64,000 bases of DNA from Leguminivora glycinivorella (Eukaryota; Arthropoda; Insecta; Lepidoptera; Tortricidae). The DNA is taken from contig NC_062979.1 in assembly GCF_023078275.1 (NCBI RefSeq), positions 16,225,848 to 16,289,847 on the forward strand. The letters are read 5' to 3'. Shown one piece after another: positions 10,179-20,250 of this stretch. Below the pieces are notes generated by a model. That model did no database searches and had not been told where the DNA came from. It saw only the letters and a program-made list of their open reading frames with translations. The number at the start of each line of letters is the position of its first letter. Position 1 is the stretch's first letter. The position numbers and the translations under genes were made by a program.

Positions 10179-10366
10179 ATGACTTATCGTACCGGATGCC
10201 ACAGACTAGACAACTGGAGCTGTTCGAGCTTGTTTTTTAAAAGCTTTGAAAATTGTGATAAATGTTGGATACAATAAAGGTTATACAATGGTTAAGTTAA
10301 CAGGGAGAGAGAATCATGTTATTAAGATAGAACTTCACTTAAGGTAAGTTCGTTTAATCTAATAAT
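10179..10366. repeat. DIRS right inverted terminal repeat and extension
   Basis: 10179-10313 is complementary to the left repeat. The right end continues about 50 bases further (ATCATGTTATTAAGATAGAA onward) and is matched only by the internal complementary region. Unequal ends are normal in DIRS elements. Confidence 0.9.
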
Positions 10367-11353
10367 TTTACAAAACTATCGTTCCAATCGATCAATAACT
10401 AAGCAAGAAATTTAATATACTATATAGTGGAGTCAAAAATATATATGTTGCCAATAGATAATGGTGGCAGAAAATTACTACTAACCTAGAAGTCAATTCT
10501 AAGAAGCTAAAGTTCGAATACCTAGGAGATTAGGTACTAAAGGCAGATTTTTGTTGGACATCATAGTTTGTTAAGCTTAACACATTTAATGCCGTAAATC
10601 CGATTATCGGGTATTTTACGATTTCGTTCCCAAGTCAGACGACTCAATCGTCGTGGCCTCACAAAATAATATGACAAACATTTTGTGGCCAAGGCCTAAA
10701 GCCTGCAAATAATGTGTTAAGTTGGTATGTGACAAATTGACATAGAGTTTGATCGGAAAGAGAAGAGTCGTGAAATGTATGGGGTCCAATACATTCCACG
10801 ACCTTTCTTTTTTCGAACAGACTATCTCAAGGGTTGAGCATGTGATCATTGTAATTCGCACAAAGCTAAAAACTTTGGTACTCCCAAACATTATTCTTTA
10901 CAATCGCTGGCTAGTTTTTCATATCAACCTCACTTCCCAATGATGTTGCACGTTAATTGTGAAAACAAAGGTGGCTGTTTCACAGCGTTATTAAATCCAA
11001 CGATAACATACGAAGAACAATAGCACGTTATCAACCCATTATTGCAATATATGTTTCCGATTGGTACAATGACCGGGAGCAACGATAAGCTTTACTTTGT
11101 CTGGATGCATTTATTTCTGCACTCTGGAGTAAACAGTGCGTCATCTTAAGGAGTCTCTGATCTGGTAATGCATAAATGTTTAGTAATGTTCCTCAGTGAT
11201 CTTCCACTTGGTATGCAATTTTGCTCGTCAGTATTTTTGTACAAATAGGCTTTAGAACTAGCGCGCCATTGAAATTTACTTTATGATTCTTCTTCTTCCT
11301 ACTTAGTTCCCTCAATGCTGAGGATCGCGACCACAAGACAAAGTAGCGTGGCA
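10367..11353. other. unassigned DNA between DIRS and Mag-like elements
   Basis: No gene or repeat could be recognised. Open frames at 10616-10943 overlap on opposite strands without domains. Confidence 0.6.
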
Positions 11354-11463
11354 TGTAATAGATTAGTGTATCTGTGGTGTTGCTTTATCTATGACACTTA
11401 TAAAATAAAGATGTCTACTTGAATGTAACTGGAGTTTTTATTAATGAATATAATACTATTATA
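11354..11463 (+). repeat. 5' LTR
   Basis: A 110-bp direct repeat beginning TGTAATAGATTAG and ending CTATTATA, the same as 15644-15753. It contains AATAAA (near 11403), a possible polyadenylation signal. It does not end in the usual CA, so the exact 3' border may be off by a base or so. Confidence 0.92.
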
Positions 11464-11477
11464 TGGCGCAGCCGGTC
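11464..11477 (+). promoter_or_regulatory. minus-strand primer-binding site, tRNA-Ser-like
   Basis: TGGCGCAGCCGGTC follows the 5' LTR directly. TGGCGCAG matches the complement of a tRNA 3' end (CTGCGCCA), the type used by mag and by some fly elements with a tRNA-Ser primer. The tRNA identity is from memory. Confidence 0.75.
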
Positions 11478-11523
11478 TATTGTGATGTGTTAAAAGAAGA
11501 TTCAAGTGCTTAAGTTAATAAAA

Positions 11524-14500
11524 ATGGAGTTAAAGCAGCCGCCGCCATTGTCTTTAGTGGGCGACTTGTCCCAAAATTTTAAACGGTGGGAACAGAGGTT
11601 CCTGCTTTATTTCAAGGCGTCTGGGGCCACAACCAAATTGGATAAAGATAGTCAAAAGGCATTATTACTTCACACCATCGGTGATGACGCGTTAGAAGTG
11701 TACAACACACTCGAGGTAAAGGAAGATGCGGATTACAACGAAATACTAAACAAACTAAGAGAATATTGTTCCCCGGTCAAAAATGAAACCATGCAGCGTC
11801 ACCTGTTTTTTATGAGAGAGAAGAAGGAGTCAGAGTCGGTGGACGAGTTTGTCACAGCCCTTAAAACCTTAAGTGTTGATTGTAATTTCGATAAAATGAA
11901 GGACAGCTTGGTCAAAAGTCAAATTATTCGGGGTATAGGCGACACCAAGCTACAAGAGAAGCTTCTACAGGAGAAGGATTTGGACCTCCCGAAATGTATA
12001 AGCATTTGCAAGGCATCGGAGATTGCAGCAGAACATGTTAAAAAAATGGCCACTGAAGTTCAAGTACATGAAGTGAACAAAATATCACAAAGGTATGACA
12101 AGCAGAAAATTGAGAAGTCGTCGTCATCGTCGTCGTTCCAAGGACATCGTGACCGTAATGATAGATTCCAGGATCAGCAGCGACCCAGTCAAAGTATCAA
12201 AAAGCAGTGTCATCGTTGCGGTTATCATCACGGGTTTAAATGCCCAGCATTTGGGTATCGGTGCAAGAAATGTCATAGAATAGGACACTATGCTAAAATG
12301 TGTCAAACAAGAAGTCAAGTGCATGGCATAAATGAAGATAGTGATGACTCAGACATTGTCATAGGTATGGTACAACATGATAAAAACTTAAAGAAATGTT
12401 TATTTGAGCCATTGCGAATAAATAATAAAATTGTAGATGTTAAGTTAGACACTGGAAGTGACTGTGATGTAATGCCATTACATATTCTAAAAAAGTTGTC
12501 ATTAGATCATAAAATAACAGAAAGTAGTTCAAAACTTTGTAATTACAATAACTCAAAAATTGAATGTATAGGACAAGTACTCTTGAAATGCCAACTAATA
12601 AATGGAAAAAATGTTCAACTGTTGTTTCAGGTGGTTGATGAAAACTCAATAGCAGTCTTAGGTTACAAAACAATATTTGCACTGAAACTGATGAAACGTA
12701 AGTACTTAAGTCAAATTAAACTTGATGTAAACAGTGACTATGAACAGATTATTAAGGACAATATTGATTTGTTTGATGAGGAATTAGGTCTATTAAAAGA
12801 TGTAGAATATGAGATAAAGTTAAAGGATGATTATCAGTCAAAAATTGAACCCTGTAGAGGTGTACCTATGGCATTACATGAGTCGCTCAAAAGAGAACTT
12901 GAAAAAATGGAAAAATTAAATGTAATCAAAAAAATTTCTGAACCCACAGACTTTGTTAGTAATATAGTAATTGTAAAAAAACCTGATGGCAAATTAAGAG
13001 TATGTTTGGATCCTAGCAACCTCAATAATTGTATAAAAAGAGAACATTTTAAATTACCAACTTTTGAAGAGGTATCGGCTAAAATGGCTGGTGCTACTGT
13101 GTTCAGTAAGTTAGATGCTTCAACTGCCTTTTATTTAATCAAATTAAGTGAGAAAAGTTCAAAACTGTGCACTTTTGCCACACCATTTGGTCGATACTGC
13201 TTCTTAAGATTACCATATGGATTAGCTTCAGCTCCAGAAATATTCCATAGACATTATAGTCAAATATTTGAACAGGTGTCTGGTTGTGAGGCTTTCATTG
13301 ATGATTTAATAGTTTATGGAAATAGTAAAGAGGAACATGACAAACGTTTGTTAGAGGTACTGAAAATTGCAAAAAATAATGGAATTAAATTTAATTTCAA
13401 AAAATGTGAATTTGGTGTTTCTGAAATAACTTACTTGGGACATATATTATCAAAAGACGGCATCAAACCTGACCAAAATAAAGTACAGGCCATATTAAAT
13501 CTTGAAAAACCCAAAAATGTAGCGGACTTACAACGGGCCCTAGGAATGATTACATATGTTGCAAAGTTTATTCCTTCATTATCTGAAGTTTGTCATCCGT
13601 TAAGAAAATTAATAAGAAAAGATGTTGATTTTGTTTGGACTAAAGAACAGGATGATTCTTTTAAGCAGTTAAAGGATATCCTAATTTCACAACCAGTGTT
13701 GCAATTTTATGACCCTAATAAAAGTTGTAAATTATCAGTAGATGCTTCAAAAAACTCCCTAGGTGCGGTTTTGCTTCAAAATAATCTTCCTGTTGCGTAT
13801 GCATCCAAGGCAATGACTCCCACTCAACAGATGTATGCACAAATTGAGAAGGAAATGCTTGCTATTGTCTATGGATGCTTACGATTTCACCAGTATGTTT
13901 ATGGCAAAACTATAGAAGTAGAGTCTGACCACAAACCCTTGGAAATTATTTTTAAAAAGCCGTTATGTGACGTTCCACTGAGGTTACAAAGAATGAGGTT
14001 ACAATTGCAAAAATATGACTTAGTTGTAAAGTACAAGGCAGGAAAAGAACTATTATTAGCAGATTCGCTATCACGTAATTATAACAATTCTAAAGATGAT
14101 AATACAATTTTGGATGATTTAGTAGAACCTCACGTTAGCATGATAAGATGTAATATGAAAATTCGTTCTGATAAATACAATCACATTAAGTTAGAAACTC
14201 ATAAAGACCTACATCTGACTGAACTGACAAAATACATAAGAAATGGGTGGCCAGATTTAAAAAAGGTACCAGATTACTTAAAACCATACTATACATTTAG
14301 GGAAGAATTGTTTATTTTCGATGACTTGATTTACAAAAACAGTTGCCTGGTTATTCCATTATCGTTAAGACAAGAGATGTTAAACAAAATTCATTACAAT
14401 CATTTAGGCATCGAAAAATGTAAAGCCAGAGCCAGAAAGTGCTTATTCTGGCCTAAAATGACAATTGATATTGAAAACAAAGTTGCTAATTGTAATACAT

Positions 14501-15585
14501 GTAACAGGTTTAAAAAAAATAATTCCAAGGAGCCTATGATTATAAGAGATTTTCCAGATGTACCATGGTCAATGTTAGGGTGTGATGTATTTCATTATGA
14601 AAACGATAACTATATAATAGTAGTTGATTACTTTAGTAAGTATGTGGAGATAGAAAAATTAAGTGATTTATCAGCTGAAAATACGATCAGTGTATTAAAA
14701 AGGATATTTAGTAGACATGGCATACCAGATGTACTGTTCTCAGATAATGGCACAAATTTCTCAAGTCATAAATTCAAAGAGTTTGCAAGGGATTGGGAAT
14801 TTAAACATAAAACTAGTAGCCCACTCTATGCTCAGTCGAATGGCCTTGCCGAAAGGTACATACAAACGGTAAAAAATATCTTTAGAAAAGCTGATTATGA
14901 ACATAAAGATAAAGATCTTGCTCTGTTAGAATTTAGAAATACACCAATATTACATTATTCGGAGCTCAAAACTCCGTCAGAATTATTAATGGGTAGGCAA
15001 ATAAGAGGTTTACTTCCTACTAAAGAAACACATGAGAAAAATACTAACGAGGAAAGTAGATTATATAATAATGCTGCTAAACAAAAATATTATTATGATA
15101 AGAATACAAAAAAAATGCCTGAGTTAGTACCAGGACAAAATGTTATTATAAAAGATAACTCAAGCAGAAAGCCTAATTTATTTGGAAAGGTGTTAGGTAG
15201 AGATGAGAGACCTAATTCATATATTGTAAAAACAGAAAAAGGAAATGTTATTAATAGAAATAGGAGGTATTTAATACATAACAAGTCGAATGTAAACATC
15301 AATAACAGTAATGACTATTTCAATGTGAGCTATCATAATGAACCGGTCTGTTCTGAGACGTCTGAGCCGATCAGTTCACAACCTGATAATGAGGTAATTA
15401 CAGATGAGATAGTATTGAATAAGAGTGATAGTGCAGATGTGAGTCTGGATACTTCAATTCACAGTCCAAAGCAAAATAGTACTGATGTATCAATATCAAA
15501 AAATTGTGAATCTGAAGTATACAGATCAAGAAGTGGTAGAAATGTTCAAAAGCCTAAGTTCTTGTCAGATTTTGTAACTGATTAA
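11524..15585 (+). CDS. gag-pol: Gag-Pol polyprotein of Mag-like retrotransposon
   Basis: The ATG at 11524 sits in a good eukaryotic context; a longer frame opens at a GTG at 11506 but is less likely. The product is 1353 residues. Domains in order are a capsid-like gag (about 1-225), zinc knuckles at about 229-262 (CHRCGYHH and CKKCHRIGHYAKMC), and an aspartic protease with LDTGSD at about 308. The RT follows (LPYGLASAPE near 563, catalytic FIDD near 590), then RNase H (SVDASKNSLG near 738, SDHKPLE near 801). The integrase has an HHCC finger (about 954-993) and a DD35E core: D in GCDVF (about 1019), D in SDNGTN (about 1073), E in GLAERY (about 1109). All catalytic residues are visible and there is no stop or frameshift. 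The single frame puts Gag and Pol in one product without a frameshift site. The copy looks competent. Confidence 0.96.
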   Translation: MELKQPPPLSLVGDLSQNFKRWEQRFLLYFKASGATTKLDKDSQKALLLHTIGDDALEVYNTLEVKEDADYNEILNKLREYCSPVKNETMQRHLFFMREKKESESVDEFVTALKTLSVDCNFDKMKDSLVKSQIIRGIGDTKLQEKLLQEKDLDLPKCISICKASEIAAEHVKKMATEVQVHEVNKISQRYDKQKIEKSSSSSSFQGHRDRNDRFQDQQRPSQSIKKQCHRCGYHHGFKCPAFGYRCKKCHRIGHYAKMCQTRSQVHGINEDSDDSDIVIGMVQHDKNLKKCLFEPLRINNKIVDVKLDTGSDCDVMPLHILKKLSLDHKITESSSKLCNYNNSKIECIGQVLLKCQLINGKNVQLLFQVVDENSIAVLGYKTIFALKLMKRKYLSQIKLDVNSDYEQIIKDNIDLFDEELGLLKDVEYEIKLKDDYQSKIEPCRGVPMALHESLKRELEKMEKLNVIKKISEPTDFVSNIVIVKKPDGKLRVCLDPSNLNNCIKREHFKLPTFEEVSAKMAGATVFSKLDASTAFYLIKLSEKSSKLCTFATPFGRYCFLRLPYGLASAPEIFHRHYSQIFEQVSGCEAFIDDLIVYGNSKEEHDKRLLEVLKIAKNNGIKFNFKKCEFGVSEITYLGHILSKDGIKPDQNKVQAILNLEKPKNVADLQRALGMITYVAKFIPSLSEVCHPLRKLIRKDVDFVWTKEQDDSFKQLKDILISQPVLQFYDPNKSCKLSVDASKNSLGAVLLQNNLPVAYASKAMTPTQQMYAQIEKEMLAIVYGCLRFHQYVYGKTIEVESDHKPLEIIFKKPLCDVPLRLQRMRLQLQKYDLVVKYKAGKELLLADSLSRNYNNSKDDNTILDDLVEPHVSMIRCNMKIRSDKYNHIKLETHKDLHLTELTKYIRNGWPDLKKVPDYLKPYYTFREELFIFDDLIYKNSCLVIPLSLRQEMLNKIHYNHLGIEKCKARARKCLFWPKMTIDIENKVANCNTCNRFKKNNSKEPMIIRDFPDVPWSMLGCDVFHYENDNYIIVVDYFSKYVEIEKLSDLSAENTISVLKRIFSRHGIPDVLFSDNGTNFSSHKFKEFARDWEFKHKTSSPLYAQSNGLAERYIQTVKNIFRKADYEHKDKDLALLEFRNTPILHYSELKTPSELLMGRQIRGLLPTKETHEKNTNEESRLYNNAAKQKYYYDKNTKKMPELVPGQNVIIKDNSSRKPNLFGKVLGRDERPNSYIVKTEKGNVINRNRRYLIHNKSNVNINNSNDYFNVSYHNEPVCSETSEPISSQPDNEVITDEIVLNKSDSADVSLDTSIHSPKQNSTDVSISKNCESEVYRSRSGRNVQKPKFLSDFVTD

Positions 15586-15632
15586 ATTTTAGTTATTTGT
15601 TTAGGTAGCTTAGATACTAATACGTTAATGTT

Positions 15633-15643
15633 AAGAAAGGAGA
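15633..15643 (+). promoter_or_regulatory. polypurine tract
   Basis: AAGAAAGGAGA lies directly against the 3' LTR, as expected for plus-strand DNA priming in LTR retrotransposons. Confidence 0.85.
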
Positions 15644-15753
15644 TGTAATAGATTAGTGTATCTGTGGTGTTGCTTTATCTATGACACTTATAAAATAAAG
15701 ATGTCTACTTGAATGTAACTGGAGTTTTTATTAATGAATATAATACTATTATA
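15644..15753 (+). repeat. 3' LTR
   Basis: This matches the 5' LTR over all 110 bases on reading. The internal AATAAA could serve polyadenylation of the element transcript. Confidence 0.92.
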
Positions 15754-15905
15754 GTCATCGGTGATGAGTTGCGTTTGTTTTCCCTCAGGTTACCATTCTC
15801 CATCGTCATTGTCATAACAAATACCCACACAAAGTTGCACATCACATATTGGAATACATATTGGTCTTGAATGTCTAGACATTATGACAACACGGTCTGT
15901 GTTCT

Positions 15906-16019
15906 GCAGGGCAATCATGACCGCGCGATAAATGATAAAACATCGGACCGTCCCTATCGCACTTACAGATAGTGCGATAGGGACGGCCCGACGTTTATCG
16001 CGCTACCATAATTCCCTGC
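15906..16019. mobile_element. palindromic MITE
   Basis: The arms 15906-15963 and 15970-16019 are complementary from GCAGGG at the outside to CCCTATCGCACT at the tip, around a short CTTACAGAT loop. One arm has an extra ATAAATGATAAAAC-type stretch. The structure is a near-complete hairpin without coding capacity. Confidence 0.7.
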
Positions 16020-16025
16020 CTGGGT

Positions 16026-16176
16026 GGCTAGCCGAACGGCACAATCGCTCACGAAACGCTCACGAAACGAAGCGCTAGTAGATATCTATCTCTATCGCGC
16101 TTGCGTATTGGCGCGACAGAGCCAGCGGCGTATCGCTTTCGTTTGGCGTCGGAGAAATGCCATTCGGCTACGGGGC
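16026..16176. mobile_element. MITE family A, copy 1
   Basis: The ends are GCTAGCCGAACGGCA and TGCCATTCGGCTACGGGG, which are inverted. The interior has TAGATATCTATCTCTATCG and GCGCGACAGAGCCAG. The same order occurs at 56282-56430 and, inverted, at 30254-30403. The superfamily is not assigned because no clear duplication flanks it. Confidence 0.75.
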
Positions 16177-18858
16177 CTGTTTAGGATCCGACTACTATTT
16201 TTCTCTCAAAGTTCCTGACCAATACGACCGATCACGGCTAAGTGGCTTTCTAAAAATGTTAAAGTTGTTTTAAGTAAATTTTAGGAGTAGGTACTCTGTG
16301 ATGCTGATGGAAACTAACCTTTCAGGTTCATTACTTAAATTCAAAATCGGCAATGGGTAAGCAATTTAGATAAAACTTTTGACACAAGAGCTGCGTTGGA
16401 TCTTTTTACCCCGCATATGGAAACCGTGTCCTATTTTGTGAAAAGACGTCAGTGGCTTCGGAATAATTCATATGGTGATATCTTATTCAGGTATGATCAA
16501 AACAAGACGACATTGGTACGCGCGTGAACGCACGTTTCTTTGCCGTGTGATGACCTCTCGAACCTAAAATCCTTTATCCTGCGAAGAAGTTTTTATAGAT
16601 CTGATATAATAATTAATAATACTTATTACTTACCTATTAGTCAAATAAAACAACTGGTAGACCGGCCTCTTCCAAAGTTGTACACTCCTCATCAGTTCTT
16701 TACAACTTATATTATCCTGCTACGTATTTCGTAGTCGTTTCCATTGAAACTGCGATGGTAGTACTTGGAACAGTAACCAACTGTTATGGAATCGAATTCG
16801 CCTAATCATTTATCAAAACCAGTGAAAGCCCACCGTGCGCATGGTCACACGATTTGTGTGAACAAAATGATGTCCTCGAAATGTTTCGTATTGAGTTTGT
16901 TTTCTGATGAAGTTTCCACGAGCATAAATAAATTTTCCGCAACGTGCATCTCTCCCGCGGATGACTCAATCGTATCGTAAGTGCAAATGCATTATTTCTA
17001 TTTAATTTTAGTCACTGCACACATTTATCATGTGCACAACAAATGATTCACATGGTTCACCATGTGACCACTTAAGAATAATGTATTCTGCAAATTAATG
17101 ATTCCAGTTTTTGAACTAAGTGAGGAGCAAATTGCCTGTTCATTTATCTGTTATTTCTTCCATGCATTGCCTTACGAAATCCGTATTCCTGGTTGCCAAT
17201 GGGAACCTGCTAAACTTCTTTAGCCGCCTTTCAAATAATCTTAAGAACATATGGGCCACCTCAAAACTTCTTTACTGTAAACAAACACAGGCGACTCGCT
17301 TGCAAAACAAAGACGAAAGGCGCCCGAAATAAAAATATTTGCGCAGTGGCTGCTGAGTCAAGCGGCTTTGTTTAAACGAATAACCCTCTGCATGAAAATA
17401 AATTAATGTCACACACATAACATGAACCGAATGCGCGGAGGGCGTCACACCCGAAGTTTGATTTGGGGCCTTTGTAACTTAAGATGCTTTGTTTAGATGT
17501 CGTCATGATGTCATGGGCCGCTGAGACGTAGATGGGTGGACGAAGAGCGCATAATTTACAAATCCTTTGTAGGGTATTTTATATATAAATAAACCGTAAA
17601 CAATCAGTAGCATTAAAAATTTGAGAAGGCATCCAAATAGATGGATTGACAATGGAACAAGTTCAGCGCACGACATCAAGATCCTTGGACAAGCATATAC
17701 CTAACAATCAACAGCTGATGTTGATGATAAAGTATGCTTTACAGAATACCTTATTTGTCGATAGATAAATATCTGATAGCCAGCAAATAACGTGTAGATA
17801 ATAGATGCAACTAATTGCAGTAATAAAGGACGCGCTGGTGCCAGGCGCGACGCGACGGTCGTGAGCCGACACGGGCGACACCGGACGTAAAGCATTAGTT
17901 TAATGAAATGACAATTTGCATCCAATAGCTGGTGTATAGTGGATAAGGTCACAGCAGGCGAACCATTGTTATAAACCTCTACTATGCGTTTTTAAGGTTT
18001 TAAAATTCGTTAGCTGATAGCCTAAACATCACGCAAAATGTATGATAAATTTTTGTTTCGGAAGTTCTTCGCTTTCGTTTCGACATACAATAAATGTCAA
18101 ACTGCTTGACATTGACACAATCGATTAATGTATTCTGAAAATTCAAAAGCTCATGGTAGGGGCTAAGGACAAGTAGAGTTGTCGGCCGAACGGCATGGAC
18201 TATTTTTTTTGAAACATTTGATCGGTATTTAGCTTTTCGGTGAAAGAAGGCATTGTGAGAAAACCTTGCATTTGAGAAGTTGACAGCTGTTTAATGCCAC
18301 CAACAATATTTACAGGTAACATTCAGAAAGCCAGAGGCCAGAGGCCATTACGAGATGCCTTGTAGCGATTTTACTGCCAATTTCCTTGATAAAAAGAGTG
18401 ACGGATCTTGTGAATCTCGCTATCATTTGATGGACGTTATCAACTTATTACATTACATATTTTTTGCCAAACATATAAACTTTATGAAGAGACCCACTGT
18501 TATTCTTCGTCCATCATATGAATTGGACCCCGACCCGAGCCACAGCATACAGGATAGGTAGATACAGACAGCTCTCAATGAGTGCACTGAGACCTATCTG
18601 ACTCACGCTCAATGAGCATAGATCTTAATTGATCTAACCATTACAACCGCTTGTGCATACCACTGCTAGGCGTTGATACATGCAGAAATGTATGACGAAT
18701 TTCCGCTATAGCTGAACTTTAAAGAAGTAGGAAATTAGTTCAACTGTTTTTCTGTACATTCACTTAGTTAATAGCTAGTATTGCATGCAGCAAAATGCAA
18801 AATGCAGTAAGTTCCCTATCAAAAGTAGGCTGTACGTTGATATTTCATAGTTTGGAAT
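16177..18858. other. unassigned intergenic DNA
   Basis: 2.7 kb without a recognisable gene or repeat. Short open frames (16540-17332, 17701-17952, 18355-18983) lack domains, overlap each other's strands and have no splice context that could be defended. Confidence 0.55.
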
Positions 18859-18900
18859 TCACGAGAGGCTGGCAACCTGTCACTGCAATGTCACAATTTC
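18859..18900 (+). repeat. SINE-like family B, 5' part (interrupted)
   Basis: This matches CGAGAGGCTGGCAACCTGTC...TGTCACAATTT in the fuller copy at 28930-29195. It is cut here by the foldback element at 18901 and resumes at 20111. Confidence 0.7.
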
Positions 18901-20110
18901 GGTTTACTGACGATTCGCCAAAAAACGTTTCCCAAAGTTTCACATCCCAAACTATTATTCCCAAATTATCATTTCCCAAATAAACGTTTGGCAAAACAAC
19001 TTATCGCAAATTGACATTTAGCAAAACTTTTTTTGGCAAGTATTTACTTCCCAAAATATTTACTTGGTCAAATTTCATTTTACCAAATATTATTTAGTCA
19101 AAGGTATTGTTAGGCAAAATTTACATTTCCCAATATATTGTAATTAAATGGCGCACTAGAAATTTGTTTGTTGATCTTATACTTTGTGTAAAATAATGTG
19201 TATATCGTACTTTTTTTCCTCCTGCTTCAAATGTCAACGATGACAGTTTCTTTCACTTACATATCCGGATACATTTAATTAAAAAGAAACCTGATGTTTT
19301 CAACACCATTATGTTCTATTAACACTTTCGAAACCGGGCTCTACGCGGCGCTACGACATTTTCGCTACATACGGGGAAACCCATGTAATCGGCTACGCTT
19401 CTACGAGCGGTGTACCCGACAGTCGGGTTCTTGGTAGCGAAAGTGTTAATTTTTAATTACTTACTTTAAAAAGTAATTTCCAGTTTGCTCACTGTCAACC
19501 TAACACGCTCCTCCTCGCTTCGCTCGTCGTCGCACCTAAACTGACTCTGTCACACACGAGTTTTTTGTTACAATACAAATAAAATTATTACATACATTTA
19601 TACCTTGTAAGTTGTAATGTTTATTAATGGCGTAATTTGTAGAAATATTTTTTGACAAAAAAATAGTTGACAAAATAATATTGTCCAGTAATTAATTTGA
19701 CAAAAATAAAGTTGAGCAAACTTTTCTTGTCCAGCTGAAGCACTTGGGAATAAAACTGAAATTATCATTTGACAGATTTTAAGTTTAAGGCAAAAAAATC
19801 TTCGGTATATTAAATGGATCCCGAAGAAATGAAAATGCAAATGCCTAAATATTCCCGAAATTTGCGATGTGAAATTTTAACCAAACATGTTTTTGGGATA
19901 TAAGTTTTGCCATTAAAAACATTTGCGAAATAAAGTTTTGTCTAAATAAAATTTGACTAAGTAAAATTGTGCCAAATGATAATTTGACCAAAAAAATTCT
20001 TTGCGAAACATACCTTTGCCAAACAATACTTTGGGAAATGAAACTATTGCGATATGATTATTGGGAAATGAAATTTGACGAAACGTTTTTTGGCGAAACG
20101 GCAGGACACC
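18901..20110. mobile_element. foldback element of degenerate ~17-bp units, copy 1
   Basis: A 1.21-kb insertion with the 9-bp duplication CACAATTTC at 18892-18900 and 20111-20119. It sits inside a known repeat, so the empty site is clear. The ends are inverted and related: GGTTTACTGACGATTCGCC on the left, and the complement of GGTGTCCTGCCGTTTCGCC on the right. Inside are about 15 units on the left (to about 19140) of the form TTTnnCAAA plus a variable 6-8 bases, and a mirrored block on the right (19620-20105). Between them lie a GC-rich core (19506-19539) and a nested MITE. It is non-coding. A 9-bp duplication with long inverted ends suggests a Mutator-like origin (inference). Confidence 0.75.
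19319..19449. mobile_element. TTAA-flanked MITE nested in foldback element
   Basis: TTAA occurs on both sides of a 123-bp segment with the short inverted end CACTTTCG/CGAAAGTG. The interior is GC-richer than its surroundings (GGGCTCTACGCGGCGCTACG). TTAA duplication is the hallmark of piggyBac-type insertion, but the terminal bases are not typical, so this is tentative. Confidence 0.5.
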
Positions 20111-20250
20111 CACAATTTCGTGTTCTTTCAACCCCTTAACTGCTAAGAGTGTCACGGATACTTGAGCAGTTTCATATGCTCTGCCTACCCCCTCTACAGG
20201 CGGGCGAAATACAGGCGTGAGTATTTGTATGTGTAGGTATGTACCTCTAT
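20111..20250 (+). repeat. SINE-like family B, 3' part (after interruption)
   Basis: The repeat resumes with CACAATTTCGTGTTCTTTCA, then TGCTAAGAGTGTCAC and CTCTGCCTACCCC, and ends in a GTATGTGTAGGTATGT-type tail, as in the other family B copies. Confidence 0.65.

Larger units (their letters stand above)
4904..10366 (+). mobile_element. DIRS-type tyrosine-recombinase retrotransposon
   Basis: This is a 5.46-kb element with the full DIRS architecture: inverted terminal repeats, a gag region, RT and RNase H, a methyltransferase-like region, a tyrosine recombinase, and an internal complementary region that pairs with both outer ends. DIRS elements are thought to insert through a closed circular DNA by means of the recombinase and leave no target duplication, and none is seen. 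The outer limits come from the extent of complementarity to the internal region and are good to a few bases. The coding region is damaged (gag frameshift, RNase H deletion), so this copy is probably not autonomous. Confidence 0.93.
11354..15753 (+). mobile_element. Mag-like Ty3/gypsy LTR retrotransposon, complete
   Basis: A 4.4-kb element with two 110-bp LTRs that show no difference on reading, a primer-binding site beginning right after the 5' LTR, one Gag-Pol frame and a polypurine tract right before the 3' LTR. Very short LTRs and a tRNA-Ser-like primer site resemble the mag element of Bombyx. Identical LTRs imply a very recent insertion. A perfect target duplication was not found: the flanks are GTGGCA and GTCATC, with at best GGCAT/GTCAT if the LTR starts one base later. 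There is no env-like gene. Confidence 0.93.

Noticed and set aside
4904..10366. Integrated virus or Polinton-type element
   Set aside because: There is no polymerase B, capsid or packaging gene. The RT, RNase H, tyrosine recombinase and internal complementary region fit DIRS fully.
12095..13025. Short frames on both strands within the Mag-like Gag-Pol
   Set aside because: Entirely inside the 1353-codon frame that has all retroelement domains, so they are shadows.
18901..20110. CRISPR-like array of regularly spaced short repeats
   Set aside because: The units are degenerate, the spacers are only 6-8 bases, the arrangement is mirrored, and the DNA is clearly eukaryotic.
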